Assembly: GCF_900108395.1 (NCBI RefSeq) | Contig: NZ_FNXE01000009.1 | Span: forward strand, 1 to 51,057 | Direction: 5' to 3' | Source: Paenimyroides marinum | GTDB taxonomy: Bacteria; Bacteroidota; Bacteroidia; Flavobacteriales; Flavobacteriaceae | Length of the DNA: 51,057 nt | The notes under the pieces: generated by a model | Seen by the model: the letters and a program-made list of their open reading frames with translations, nothing else | What the model was told of the DNA's origin: nothing | The model's database searches: none | Position numbers and translations under genes: made by a program | In this document: positions 36,361 to 43,590 of the stretch, one piece after another | Layout: each line of letters begins with the position of its first letter | Position numbering within the stretch: position 1 is the first letter of the stretch

Positions 36361-37087
36361 TTGATACGATGTGTTGATGTAACAAAAATAAACTTTCTAA
36401 TAAAAAGTTTGGATTGGCAAAGATGCTATTTTTTAAACGGTTTACCAAAAATTCAGAATTTCCGCCTGTTAAAATTACTGTTAAATTCTCATCTTGATGT
36501 TTAAAATGATCAATAAAAGCTTCAATCTCAGCAATAACACCGTTTAAAACCCCCGATTGAATAGATGCCGAAGTGGAATTTCCAACAAAAGAATGCAGCT
36601 CTGAAATTTTTTCTAAAGGCAGATTTGCAGTATAATCGTGCAAGCTTTTATAACGTAACCCAATTCCCGGAGAAATAGCTCCGCCGTGGTATTGATCCTG
36701 ATTATTGATAAAATCATAAGTAAGACAAGTGCCTGCGTCGATGATCAACCTGTTTTGGTTGGGATATTTCAAAGTGGCACCGGCTGCTAAAACAATTCTG
36801 TCGATACCTAAAGTGGCAGGGGTGGCATATAAATTTTTAAAAGGAATAGGAGATTCGTGTGTTACAATAATTAAATTACCTAGTTTTTTGAGGTTTTCAA
36901 TAACTTCAGAAGGTAAATTTCCAACAGAAGAAAGGATAATATCAACACAATTTTCTATTCCCTGAATTTGTTTGGATATATTTTTTATTAATTTTTCGTT
37001 GTTGGTAATCACCAATTGTTGTAATGTACCGTTTTCATATACAGCGACTTTGGTTCTGGTGTTACCAACATCAATACAAATAATCAT
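36353..37087 (-). CDS. coaX: Type III pantothenate kinase
   Basis: CoaX phosphorylates pantothenate, the first step of coenzyme A synthesis; the type III enzyme is not inhibited by CoA. The 244-residue protein has the ASKHA-fold motifs: MIICIDVGNTRTKVAVYENG at the start (phosphate 1), GIDRIVLAAGATLKYPNQN near 97 (pantothenate site), LIIDAGTCLTYDFINNQ near 117, GGAISPGIGLRYKSLHDYT near 138, and VILTGGNSEFLVNRL near 206. It is the first gene of the leftward envelope operon, so its promoter should be in the 37088-37200 gap, opposite the tRNA gene. Confidence 0.95.
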   Translation of the reverse strand: MIICIDVGNTRTKVAVYENGTLQQLVITNNEKLIKNISKQIQGIENCVDIILSSVGNLPSEVIENLKKLGNLIIVTHESPIPFKNLYATPATLGIDRIVLAAGATLKYPNQNRLIIDAGTCLTYDFINNQDQYHGGAISPGIGLRYKSLHDYTANLPLEKISELHSFVGNSTSASIQSGVLNGVIAEIEAFIDHFKHQDENLTVILTGGNSEFLVNRLKNSIFANPNFLLESLFLLHQHIVSND

Positions 37088-37163
37088 AATTTATCGGGCA
37101 TATAAGAACAAAGATAGTTAAATTTTTTTTTGAAAAAGTTAGGAAAAGTTTAAAAAAAGCTTC

Positions 37164-37171
37164 TATATTTG
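37164..37171 (+). promoter_or_regulatory. Candidate -7 box for tRNA-Phe
   Basis: TATATTTG matches the bacteroidotal TAnnTTTG element, 35 bases before the mature tRNA 5' end. I see no clear -33 TTTG at the right spacing. Confidence 0.5.
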
Positions 37172-37206
37172 CAATCGCTTTTGAGAGGTTGTTTATCTCG
37201 CAAAAC

Positions 37207-37279
<73 letters not shown>

Positions 37280-37281
37280 CA

Positions 37282-37315
37282 AAAACTGTTTCAATCTTTG
37301 AGACGGTTTTTTTTT
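37282..37315 (+). terminator. Intrinsic terminator after tRNA-Phe
   Basis: AAACTGTTTCA and TGAGACGGTTT pair over 11 bases with two G-U pairs and are followed by T9. The stretch from here to the next gene at 37569 holds nothing else I can recognise. Confidence 0.83.
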
Positions 37316-37568
37316 GTAATATGTCTTACTTTTTACTAAACGGGGCGGTCTTTTCATCACAATCTTTTTGCTTATACCTAACAAAAAGGATTTTTTTTGG
37401 TTTCAAAATATAGCAGAACTTGCTAAAAGTAATCCCTTTTATAAATGGCTGTTAAATGTAAAATTACTGTTCTAAAAAATAGAAGATAATTTGGATATTA
37501 ATGTTATTTATTCAGTAATCAATTTTTTTATTACATTTACAGTATAAGTAACTGAAAAATATTGTTTT

Positions 37569-39143
37569 ATGAAGAAAATAATTACTTTTTTTGTTTTTTG
37601 CTTTACTTCTATAATGTTTTGCCAAGCGCAATACCTGGATACCAATTTTGGAAATCAAGGAAGTGTTTCAGAAATTTTTACAGGAAAACAATCACGTCCA
37701 GAAGAGATTATTTATCTTGATGATGGTAAGTTTCTCATATTATCGTTCAGATATGATTTTTTTGCTGGAATGTGGTCTAATTTTGATTTTTATCTTTCAA
37801 GATATCATGCTAACGGAAAAATTGATACATCGTTTGGAACAAATGGTTTTTTGGTTTATTCATCTCCAAGTACTTCCCAAAGAGCTCCGCTTCTAAATAT
37901 GTTTAAATTGAACGATGGTAAAATTATGGTGCATTGTTATCATGACAATAGTACCAGATTAATACGATTTTCAAGTATAGGTGTAATTGATAGTAGTTTT
38001 GGAACAAATGGTGAGGTAAATCTTTCAACAGGTGAGTATTATAAAATAGTTCAAACAGCGAACAATAAGTTTCTTTTGTTAGGACAGTATTATGATGGTT
38101 ATAACAATATGTATCAATTTGCCCGATTAAATACAAATGGTACTTTTGATACAACTTTTGGTACAAATGGTACAAAAATAGTTGACCCTACAGCATACCG
38201 ATTTGATTTAATATCCGATATAGCATATACTACCGATGATAAAATAATTACTATTGGTATGTCATATGACAGTTCAACAACAACTAAAGGGGTTATTGCA
38301 CGATTTACTTCATTAGGAGTTTTAGATACGAGTTTTGGAACAAACGGTTTGGTAACATTAGATGTGAATACACCAGGAAATAATGCGCTTTTAAAAAATG
38401 TTGCGATACAGCAAAATAATGGGACAATTGTAATTTGTGGTGATGCAATGTCACCTGGTGGTACAGGTGGTTTTTATGGGGCACAACCTTTTTTAGCAAA
38501 GATAAATAAGAACGGAACAATGGTGAAACAGTTTGGAACAAATGGTATAAAATATTATAATACAATTTTTCAGGCAAACGATTCTTTTACAGGTATAAAT
38601 TTCCATAACAATACCATTTTAATATCGGGTACGGCATCAAAGCCTTTTCCATATATGCAAACCTTTTATTACTTACGGTTGGTTAATAATGATGGCAGTG
38701 ATGTGATTGATTTTGGTAATAATGGTATTATGTTATTAAATTTAGGCACAACAACTCCTGATGTTGTAAATCATTTCAATAAAACGCTTATTGTAGATAA
38801 TCAAATTTATGGTTTAGGAATGAGTACTTACATAAAAGGATTAGATTATGCTACTACATTTTTTAAACTAAAAAAGGGAACTTTAAGTAACAACGAGCAA
38901 TTAGCTCAACAATTTAATATGTACCCTAATCCTGCAACCAATATAGTTAACATAACTAATAGTGAAAATTTAATGGTTAAAAAAGTTATTGTTTACGATA
39001 TAGCAGGTAAACAATTGAGTACTCATATATTTAACAATGAACCAAACATACAACTAAACATAGAAAATTTAGCAAGTGGCAACTATTTGTTGCATTTGCA
39101 TACCAGCCAAGGTGTTGCGGTTAAAAAGTTGATTAAATTGTAA
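37569..39143 (+). CDS. Secreted delta-60 repeat protein with type IX sorting domain
   Basis: The 524-residue protein has a signal peptide (MKKIITFFVFCFTSIMFCQA) and at least five delta-60 repeats marked by D-T/S-x-FG-x-NG: LDTNFGNQGSV near 20, IDTSFGTNGFLVYSS near 90, IDSSFGTNGEV, FDTTFGTNGTKI and LDTSFGTNGLV, with further weak copies (QFGTNGIKYYN, DFGNNGIMLLN). These units probably form a propeller. The last 80 residues are a type A T9SS sorting domain (LAQQFNMYPNPATNIVNITN; ASGNYLLHLHTSQGVAVKKL). It should be exported by type IX secretion and anchored at the surface. The gene stands alone between the tRNA and pssA. Confidence 0.88.
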   Translation: MKKIITFFVFCFTSIMFCQAQYLDTNFGNQGSVSEIFTGKQSRPEEIIYLDDGKFLILSFRYDFFAGMWSNFDFYLSRYHANGKIDTSFGTNGFLVYSSPSTSQRAPLLNMFKLNDGKIMVHCYHDNSTRLIRFSSIGVIDSSFGTNGEVNLSTGEYYKIVQTANNKFLLLGQYYDGYNNMYQFARLNTNGTFDTTFGTNGTKIVDPTAYRFDLISDIAYTTDDKIITIGMSYDSSTTTKGVIARFTSLGVLDTSFGTNGLVTLDVNTPGNNALLKNVAIQQNNGTIVICGDAMSPGGTGGFYGAQPFLAKINKNGTMVKQFGTNGIKYYNTIFQANDSFTGINFHNNTILISGTASKPFPYMQTFYYLRLVNNDGSDVIDFGNNGIMLLNLGTTTPDVVNHFNKTLIVDNQIYGLGMSTYIKGLDYATTFFKLKKGTLSNNEQLAQQFNMYPNPATNIVNITNSENLMVKKVIVYDIAGKQLSTHIFNNEPNIQLNIENLASGNYLLHLHTSQGVAVKKLIKL

Positions 39144-39282
39144 TATTTCAGATCGAAAAAGAAATGAATTTTCTTTGTTTTAAGTTGTTTCAAGTTCGTA
39201 ATTTATTAACTGTGAAATTGTTTTAAATTATGATTTATCTAAGTTAAAAGAAAATTACTTAGAAGCTATAGTTTGATAAAAC

Positions 39283-39311
39283 AAAAAATCGGTTATGAAA
39301 CCGATTTTTTT
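39283..39311 (-). terminator. Intrinsic terminator of pssA
   Basis: AAAAAATCGGTT and AACCGATTTTTT form a perfect 12-bp stem with a 4-base loop. It overlaps the last codons of pssA on the minus strand and can also stop transcription from the T9SS cargo gene. Confidence 0.85.
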
Positions 39312-40036
39312 GATTTATTCAACACCACTGAAAGTGCAATATAAAAAGCAATAATTACCGGAATAGCTTCAAATCTAAAAAATAAGAGCAACAATGCACA
39401 AATACCTAAAAATAGTAGAGTTATTTTGTTATCACTTAAATTTTTATTTTTTGTTTTTAATGAAAACAACGGGATTTCAGCATTCATAATAAATGCACTG
39501 AAAAGGCTTATAAATACCAATACATAGGGGTTACTGAAAATAGTGAATATCAAATCACTTGACGTAGTGTTGGTTATCATTGGAATGCTTAAAATAAATA
39601 ATGCATTGGCAGGTGTGGGCAAACCAATAAAACTATCCGTTTGACGGGTGTCTATATTAAATCTTGCCAAGCGCATACAAGATCCCAAGGTAATGATAAA
39701 ACCAATAAACGGAACCAGTTTCATATAAAAAGTTTCATCGGTAACAGCATATTGATCGTAGTTTTCCTGAATATGTGCCAGCATTTGATACATAGCCACA
39801 CCAGGAACCACACCCGATGTTACCATATCTGCCAAAGAATCTAACTGAACACCCAACGGACTGGATACTTTTAAAACGCGAGCTGCAAATCCGTCCCAAA
39901 AATCTAAGAAAATTCCCATACAAACCCACAAAAAAGCCATTTGCAGGTTATCGTCAAAAGCGTAAACCAATGCAATTAATCCCGATAATAAATTTAAAAG
40001 AGTAATTGCATTAGGAAGGTGTTTTTTTATTGTCAT
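39293..40036 (-). CDS. pssA: CDP-diacylglycerol-serine O-phosphatidyltransferase
   Basis: This enzyme makes phosphatidylserine, the precursor of phosphatidylethanolamine. I start at MTIKKHLPNAITLLNLLSGL, giving 247 residues; an ATG at 40099 would add a 21-residue leader. The CDP-alcohol phosphotransferase signature D-G-x2-A-R-x8-G-x3-D-x3-D is present: DFWDGFAARVLKVSSPLGVQ followed by LDSLADMVTSGVVPG near 65. About seven membrane helices follow, including ALFILSIPMITNTTSSDLIF. It matches the eukaryotic/Bacillus type II PSS rather than the E. coli type. Confidence 0.92.
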   Translation of the reverse strand: MTIKKHLPNAITLLNLLSGLIALVYAFDDNLQMAFLWVCMGIFLDFWDGFAARVLKVSSPLGVQLDSLADMVTSGVVPGVAMYQMLAHIQENYDQYAVTDETFYMKLVPFIGFIITLGSCMRLARFNIDTRQTDSFIGLPTPANALFILSIPMITNTTSSDLIFTIFSNPYVLVFISLFSAFIMNAEIPLFSLKTKNKNLSDNKITLLFLGICALLLLFFRFEAIPVIIAFYIALSVVLNKSKKSVS

Positions 40037-40138
40037 CAATTTTATATTTTTATTGTAAAAACAAAAGTAAACAATAAGTTGTAAGTATTTAGAGTTCATA
40101 TATTATAAAATTTTATAATCTTTGTAAAAAATAATTAC

Positions 40139-41221
40139 GTGAAAAAACGTTTATATATATTGTCGCTGTTATTATGTACTGCTTTAATGCAGGCACAAAC
40201 AGCAAGAAAATATTCCAATGAATTTTTAAACATTGGGGTAGATGCCGCTGCGTTTGGTATGGCAAACAGTGTTATTGCACAAACAGGCGATGTGAATTCG
40301 GGTTATTGGAATCCGGCGGGATTGGTTCATTTGCAGGATAAGCAAATCAGTTTAATGCACGCAAGTTATTTTGCCAATATCGCACAATATGATTATGCAG
40401 CTTTTGCAATGCCGATTGATGAAAAAAGTGCATTGGCAATTTCAGCCATTCGTTTTGGGGTAGATGATATTATGAATACCACCGAATTGATTGATCAAAA
40501 CGGAAATATCGATTACAATAGAATTTCGTTATTTTCTACTGCCGATTATGCTTTTAATATTTCCTATGCACGTAAATTATCTGTCGAAGGATTGTCGTTA
40601 GGAGCCAATGCTAAAATTGTCCGCAGGGTAATTGGCGATTTTGCAAAATCGTGGGGATTTGGATTAGATGTTGGTTTACAATATCATACCGAAAATTGGA
40701 AGTTTGGATTAATGGCACGCGATATAACCACAACCTATAACGTTTGGAATATTAACGAAGCCGAATACGAAAAAATAAAAGATGCCGTAGAAGGACAAAA
40801 TCAAACAGTGCCTGAAACCACCGAGCTTACGTTGCCAAAATTGCAATTAGGTGTAGCACGTGATTTTGCATTGACCGAGAAATTTAATCTGACAGCAGCA
40901 GCCGTTTTACATACCGAATTTTACGAAACCAATGCTGTTATTTCAACATCAGCGTTCAGCATTCAACCATCGGCAGGTTTTGAGTTTGGATACAACAAAA
41001 TGGTGTTCGTACGTGCCGGAGTTGGGAACTTTCAAAACGAATTGCAAATTGACGATACTAAAAAGACCACTTTTCAGCCAAATGTTGGTTTAGGATTCAA
41101 GTACAAAGGTATTCAGGTAGATTACGCCTTAACCGATATTGGAGACAACAGTGCCGCTCTTTACTCAAACATTTTTTCATTAAAACTTGATTTAGGAATT
41201 TTTACAAAATCAAATGAATAA
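40139..41221 (+). CDS. PorV/PorQ-family outer membrane protein
   Basis: The 360-residue product starts at a GTG codon with a signal peptide (KKRLYILSLLLCTALMQAQ). The mature N-terminus YSNEFLNIGVDAAAFGMANS and the DVNSGYWNPAGLVHLQDKQI block (about 50-70) are hallmarks of the PorV/PorQ family of FadL-like barrels. Some of these deliver cargo to the type IX attachment complex. FADIG-type repeats and alternating strands (LSLGANAKIVRRVIGDFAKS, FQPNVGLGFKYKGIQVDYAL) continue to the end. It overlaps the DUF4105 gene by 8 bases. Whether it is a T9SS shuttle or another lipid-type transporter cannot be told from sequence alone. Confidence 0.83.
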   Translation: MKKRLYILSLLLCTALMQAQTARKYSNEFLNIGVDAAAFGMANSVIAQTGDVNSGYWNPAGLVHLQDKQISLMHASYFANIAQYDYAAFAMPIDEKSALAISAIRFGVDDIMNTTELIDQNGNIDYNRISLFSTADYAFNISYARKLSVEGLSLGANAKIVRRVIGDFAKSWGFGLDVGLQYHTENWKFGLMARDITTTYNVWNINEAEYEKIKDAVEGQNQTVPETTELTLPKLQLGVARDFALTEKFNLTAAAVLHTEFYETNAVISTSAFSIQPSAGFEFGYNKMVFVRAGVGNFQNELQIDDTKKTTFQPNVGLGFKYKGIQVDYALTDIGDNSAALYSNIFSLKLDLGIFTKSNE

Positions 41222-42314
41222 TAGTATCCTAAAAATGAAACAGCAAATCATGTTAATGGTTTGTTGTTTTTCTTTTTTATCTTCTTTTGCACAGCCACAA
41301 ATACTGACAGAAAATGCCGAGATAAGTGTTTTAACGTGTGGAACTGCTAATGAAATGTACACTCTTTTTGGTCACACGGCTTTGCGGGTTAAAGACAACG
41401 ATCAAAATTTAGATGTGGTGTACAATTGGGGAATGTTTAATTTTAAAACGCCCAGTTTTTTACCTAAATTCATAAAAGGCGATCTGCTTTATTATTTAGA
41501 TGTTGATCGTTTTGATGATTTTTTATATGCTTACACCAATGATAACCGGGAAGTTTTTGAACAACAATTGAATTTATCGTATGATCAAAAATTAAAAGTA
41601 TGGAATGAAATCAACCGTCAGTTAAAAAGTAATGAACGCTTTTATACGTATGGATTTATCAGAAACAATTGTACCACAAAGGTTGTCGATGTTATAAATA
41701 AGGTGATCGATAAACCATTGACAGTTGATTTTCCGTCAAACAATCATTCGTATAGGTATATTTTGAACGATGGATTAGAAAATCATTATTTTGAAAAATT
41801 GGGCATCAATTTATTGTTTAGCTATCCAACCAACAAAAAAGCTGATTTAATATTTCTACCTTTAAAATTTAAAGATGGAATTGCATTTAATAAATCGATT
41901 TTAAAATCAGAAAAAAAACTAAATACGGTTAACGAAAAAGAAGAAAAATTCAGTTTTAATTCCATTTATACCTTATGGATTATAGTGATTATTTTTGCAT
42001 TAGGAATTTTAAATGATAAAGCCCGGTTGTTGTATTTTGGATTCACAGCAATCTTTGGTTTGTTCTTGTTAGCAGTAAGTCTTTATACCAATCATGCCGA
42101 ATTACATCTCAACGTACTGACATTGTTTTACAATCCATTGTTTTTAGTGGCATTATTGCTGAAAAATAAAAAAGTGTTAATTGCCGCCGCTGTATTAACA
42201 GCCATTGGTTTGATTTTTATGGGGATAGAGTTAATGATGGTTGCTGTACCATTGATCGTTCTGCATATTTTATATGTATTGGCATTGTTTTTGAATAAAG
42301 CAGCGTTGAAGTAA
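41214..42314 (+). CDS. DUF4105 membrane protein (papain-like fold)
   Basis: The 366-residue protein has an N-terminal signal or anchor (best start MKQQIMLMVCCFSFLSSFAQ at 41235, or the listed ATG). The DUF4105 domain holds TCGTANEMYTLFGHTALRVK near 40 (conserved His), YNWGMFNFKTPSFLPKFIKG near 70, and GFIRNNCTTKVVDVINKVI near 150 (conserved Cys). The His-before-Cys order suggests a permuted NlpC/P60-like hydrolase. After residue 240 come four or five membrane helices. The role is unknown; an envelope amidase or lipid-modifying enzyme is possible. Confidence 0.82.
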   Translation: MNNSILKMKQQIMLMVCCFSFLSSFAQPQILTENAEISVLTCGTANEMYTLFGHTALRVKDNDQNLDVVYNWGMFNFKTPSFLPKFIKGDLLYYLDVDRFDDFLYAYTNDNREVFEQQLNLSYDQKLKVWNEINRQLKSNERFYTYGFIRNNCTTKVVDVINKVIDKPLTVDFPSNNHSYRYILNDGLENHYFEKLGINLLFSYPTNKKADLIFLPLKFKDGIAFNKSILKSEKKLNTVNEKEEKFSFNSIYTLWIIVIIFALGILNDKARLLYFGFTAIFGLFLLAVSLYTNHAELHLNVLTLFYNPLFLVALLLKNKKVLIAAAVLTAIGLIFMGIELMMVAVPLIVLHILYVLALFLNKAALK

Positions 42315-42333
42315 AAACTTAGAAAATAATAAA

Positions 42334-43062
42334 ATGTTTGGTTTTTTTAAAAAGAAAAAAATACTTGAAGATATAATTCCAGATGGTTTGGTAGATATCC
42401 ATTCTCATATTTTATATGGGTTAGATGACGGTGCAAAGTCGCTAAAAGAAACCCAAGATTTAATTAGTGATTTAAAATCGTTTGGTTTTAGTAAATTTAT
42501 AGCTACACCACATACCACGCCGTTGGTTTGGGATAACACCAAAGAAGGTATTTTAAATCAATATGAAAAAGTAAAAAACGAATTGGGTTTCACGGATAAA
42601 AACCTGCGGGTAGCATCAGAGTATTTAATGGACGATTCATTTTTAAAACGTCTTGAAACAGAGAAACTCTTAACACTTAAAGATCATTTTGTATTGGTAG
42701 AAATGTCTTATTTAAATCCGCCGATTAATCTGTATGAAATTATTTTAGAGTTGAATTCACAAGGATATAAACCGGTTTTAGCTCATCCTGAGCGTTACAA
42801 CTTTTATAAAAATGATTATGAAAGCTTTAAAAGATTAAAAAAGGCAGGCTGTTTGTTTCAAATGAATTTATTGAGCAGTGTAGGGTATTACGGCAGCAGC
42901 GTTACAGAAATTGCTGATTATCTTTTAAAAGAAAAAATGTACGATTTTGTGGGTAGCGATGTTCACCACCAAAAGCACATACAGGCTTTTTCTGCTGAAA
43001 TCAGGTTAAAACACATCAATGAATTTGAATACGTGATAGAAAAAAATAATTTTTTCGCTTAA
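42334..43062 (+). CDS. CpsB/YwqE-type PHP-domain tyrosine phosphatase
   Basis: The 242-residue cytosolic protein matches the PHP-fold phosphatases that dephosphorylate BY-kinases of capsule and exopolysaccharide export. Metal-binding motifs are DIHSHILYGLDDGAKS near 22, FIATPHTTPLVWDN near 55, PVLAHPERYNFYKND near 147, and FVGSDVHHQKHIQ near 208. All metal-ligand positions look filled. No BY-kinase is adjacent, so its partner is elsewhere. It is the last gene of the operon with the PorV/PorQ and DUF4105 genes, and a strong terminator follows. Confidence 0.9.
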   Translation: MFGFFKKKKILEDIIPDGLVDIHSHILYGLDDGAKSLKETQDLISDLKSFGFSKFIATPHTTPLVWDNTKEGILNQYEKVKNELGFTDKNLRVASEYLMDDSFLKRLETEKLLTLKDHFVLVEMSYLNPPINLYEIILELNSQGYKPVLAHPERYNFYKNDYESFKRLKKAGCLFQMNLLSSVGYYGSSVTEIADYLLKEKMYDFVGSDVHHQKHIQAFSAEIRLKHINEFEYVIEKNNFFA

Positions 43063-43070
43063 ATTCAAAG

Positions 43071-43106
43071 GAGGTTTTCTTAGTATAAGGAAACCTCTAA
43101 TTTTTT
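43071..43106 (+). terminator. Intrinsic terminator after the phosphatase gene
   Basis: GAGGTTTTCTT (43071) pairs with AAGGAAACCTC (ending 43097) over 11 positions, including one T-G pair, with a 5-base loop and TAATTTTTT after it. It isolates the CRISPR locus from upstream transcription. Confidence 0.85.
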
Positions 43107-43185
43107 ACTTCTAAAATACAAAAGCAACTTACTCACCTTAAATGATTTCGCTTACAATTTTATTCATTGATACAGTGAGATCTAT
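43107..43185. other. Non-coding spacer before the tracrRNA gene
   Basis: I see no gene or structure in these 79 bases. They lie between the phosphatase terminator and the 3' end of the divergent tracrRNA gene. Confidence 0.5.
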
Positions 43186-43295
43186 AAATAAAAACGAGGC
43201 AAACTTTCAAATGCCCCGTAGTAAATGTTTTCACAACGGAATAATCCTTATTGTGAATTGCTTTCAGATTTATGATGCAATAATAAGAATATTTT
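43186..43295 (-). ncRNA. tracrRNA of the type II-C system
   Basis: Read on the minus strand, the segment has the parts of a bacteroidotal tracrRNA in order: anti-repeat CTGAAAGCAATTCACAAT (43266-43249), then AAGGATTATTCCG with a GGA/TCC nexus hairpin (43247-43238), TTGTGAAAACATTT, and a terminator hairpin CGGGGCA / TGCCTCG (43218-43195) followed by TTTTTATTT. The complement of the anti-repeat begins ATTGTGAATTGCTTTCAG, close to the GTTGTGATTTGCTTTC start of the Bacteroides fragilis type II-C repeat as I remember it. The 5' end is estimated. The gene is divergent from cas9. It pairs with the crRNA repeat and is needed for Cas9 loading. Confidence 0.82.
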
Positions 43296-43361
43296 TTAAT
43301 ATATAAAAATATAAGTGTTAATATTTTTTTATATTAGTGGTTCTTATAAAAATATAATAAT

Positions 43362-43400
43362 ATGAAAAAAATACTTGGATTAGATTTGGGAACGGATAGT
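43362..43400 (+). pseudogene. Broken duplicate of a cas9 start
   Basis: An ATG at 43362 encodes MKKILGLDLGTDS, the RuvC-I start of a Cas9, with 13 of 14 bases of GGATTAGATTTGGG identical to the true cas9 start at 43610. The similarity ends at about 43400. Reading continues as unrelated residues to a TGA at 43476 because it runs through the antisense of the next RNA unit. It lies 229 bases upstream of the real start codon. I read it as a relic of an earlier cas9 or of a duplication. It also contains TAGATTTG (43381-43388), a possible -7 box, so a regulatory role is not excluded. Confidence 0.72.
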
Positions 43401-43410
43401 ACTTTATTGA

Positions 43411-43441
43411 GAAAAAAAGACCGCTCAGTAATAGAGCGATC
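43411..43441 (-). terminator. Intrinsic terminator of the crRNA-like RNA
   Basis: On the minus strand GATCGCTC and GAGCGGTC pair over 8 bases (one U-G) around a 7-base loop, followed by seven T. No other minus-strand gene ends here, which argues that a short minus-strand RNA is made. Confidence 0.8.
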
Positions 43442-43481
43442 TAATAAAGCAATTCACAATACTATAATCTCAAAATGACAA

Positions 43482-43491
43482 AGATTATAGT
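43482..43491 (+). promoter_or_regulatory. Seed-match site 1 (AGATTATAGT)
   Basis: This plus-strand decamer equals the 10 guide bases next to the repeat of the crRNA-like RNA and is followed by TGTTTACA. It overlaps the candidate promoter of that RNA. It also forms the far arm of a 10-bp inverted repeat with 43461-43470, so the match may simply reflect a hairpin. Confidence 0.4.
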
Positions 43492-43517
43492 TGTTTACAA
43501 AAATATAGAATAAATAT

Positions 43518-43527
43518 AGATTATAGT
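43518..43527 (+). promoter_or_regulatory. Seed-match site 2 (AGATTATAGT) upstream of the cas9 promoter
   Basis: A second plus-strand copy of AGATTATAGT, followed by GAGTTTTTTT in the PAM position, lies 26 bases before the predicted cas9 -7 box, at the -33 region. A match of 10 bases is in the range that lets Cas9 bind without cutting. The PAM of this Cas9 is not known, so compatibility is unproven. Confidence 0.5.
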
Positions 43528-43552
43528 GAGTTTTTTTAAATTTTAATTTTGT

Positions 43553-43560
43553 TATATTTG
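43553..43560 (+). promoter_or_regulatory. Candidate -7 box of the cas9 promoter
   Basis: TATATTTG fits the bacteroidotal TAnnTTTG element. Transcription would start near 43566, leaving a leader of about 25 bases. A clear -33 TTTG is missing. Confidence 0.55.
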
Positions 43561-43590
43561 CTTGAGTATTAAACGCTAATACTTACCCTT

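Larger units (their letters stand above)
43411..43492 (-). ncRNA. Candidate crRNA-like RNA: guide, one degenerate repeat, terminator
   Basis: On the minus strand, a guide-like segment (about 43491-43461, ending TTTTGAGATTATAGT) is joined to ATTGTGAATTGCTTT (43460-43446), then ATTAGAT, then a hairpin GATCGCTC / GAGCGGTC (43441-43419) and T7. The 15-base repeat part is perfectly complementary to the tracrRNA anti-repeat, and AGAT can pair with ATCT across a bulge, as in crRNA:tracrRNA duplexes. Possible -7 boxes are TATTTTTG (43505-43498) and TATAATCTTTG (43489-43479). The two would give a ~30-base or ~13-base guide. The segment 43491-43461 can also fold on itself (10-bp stem), which might hide the seed. 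It may guide Cas9 to the cas9 promoter (see sites below). The order is seen in the sequence; transcription and role are inferred. Confidence 0.6.

Noticed and set aside
37820..38560. Repeated TTTGGAACAAATGGT sequences as a CRISPR or tandem DNA repeat
   Set aside because: They encode the FGTNG core of delta-60 protein repeats at irregular spacing within an open gene.
43250..43296. A single CRISPR repeat on the plus strand starting ATTGTGAATTGCTTTCAG
   Set aside because: It is the complement of the tracrRNA anti-repeat. Sequence on either side fits the tracrRNA better than a 46-48-base repeat flanked by a spacer.
43362..43478. A 38-codon gene starting MKKILGLDLGTDS
   Set aside because: Only the first 13 residues look like protein; the rest is the antisense of the repeat and terminator of the crRNA-like unit. 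I kept it as a cas9 relic.
43420..43537. Plus-strand tracrRNA running from AAAGCAATTCACAAT through the ATTATAGT hairpin to T7 at 43531
   Set aside because: This was my first reading, but the minus-strand segment 43295-43186 has the full expected order (anti-repeat, AAGGATTATTCCG nexus, terminator with T run), and 43411-43441 is a clean minus-strand terminator. The plus-strand reading has no good terminator hairpin.
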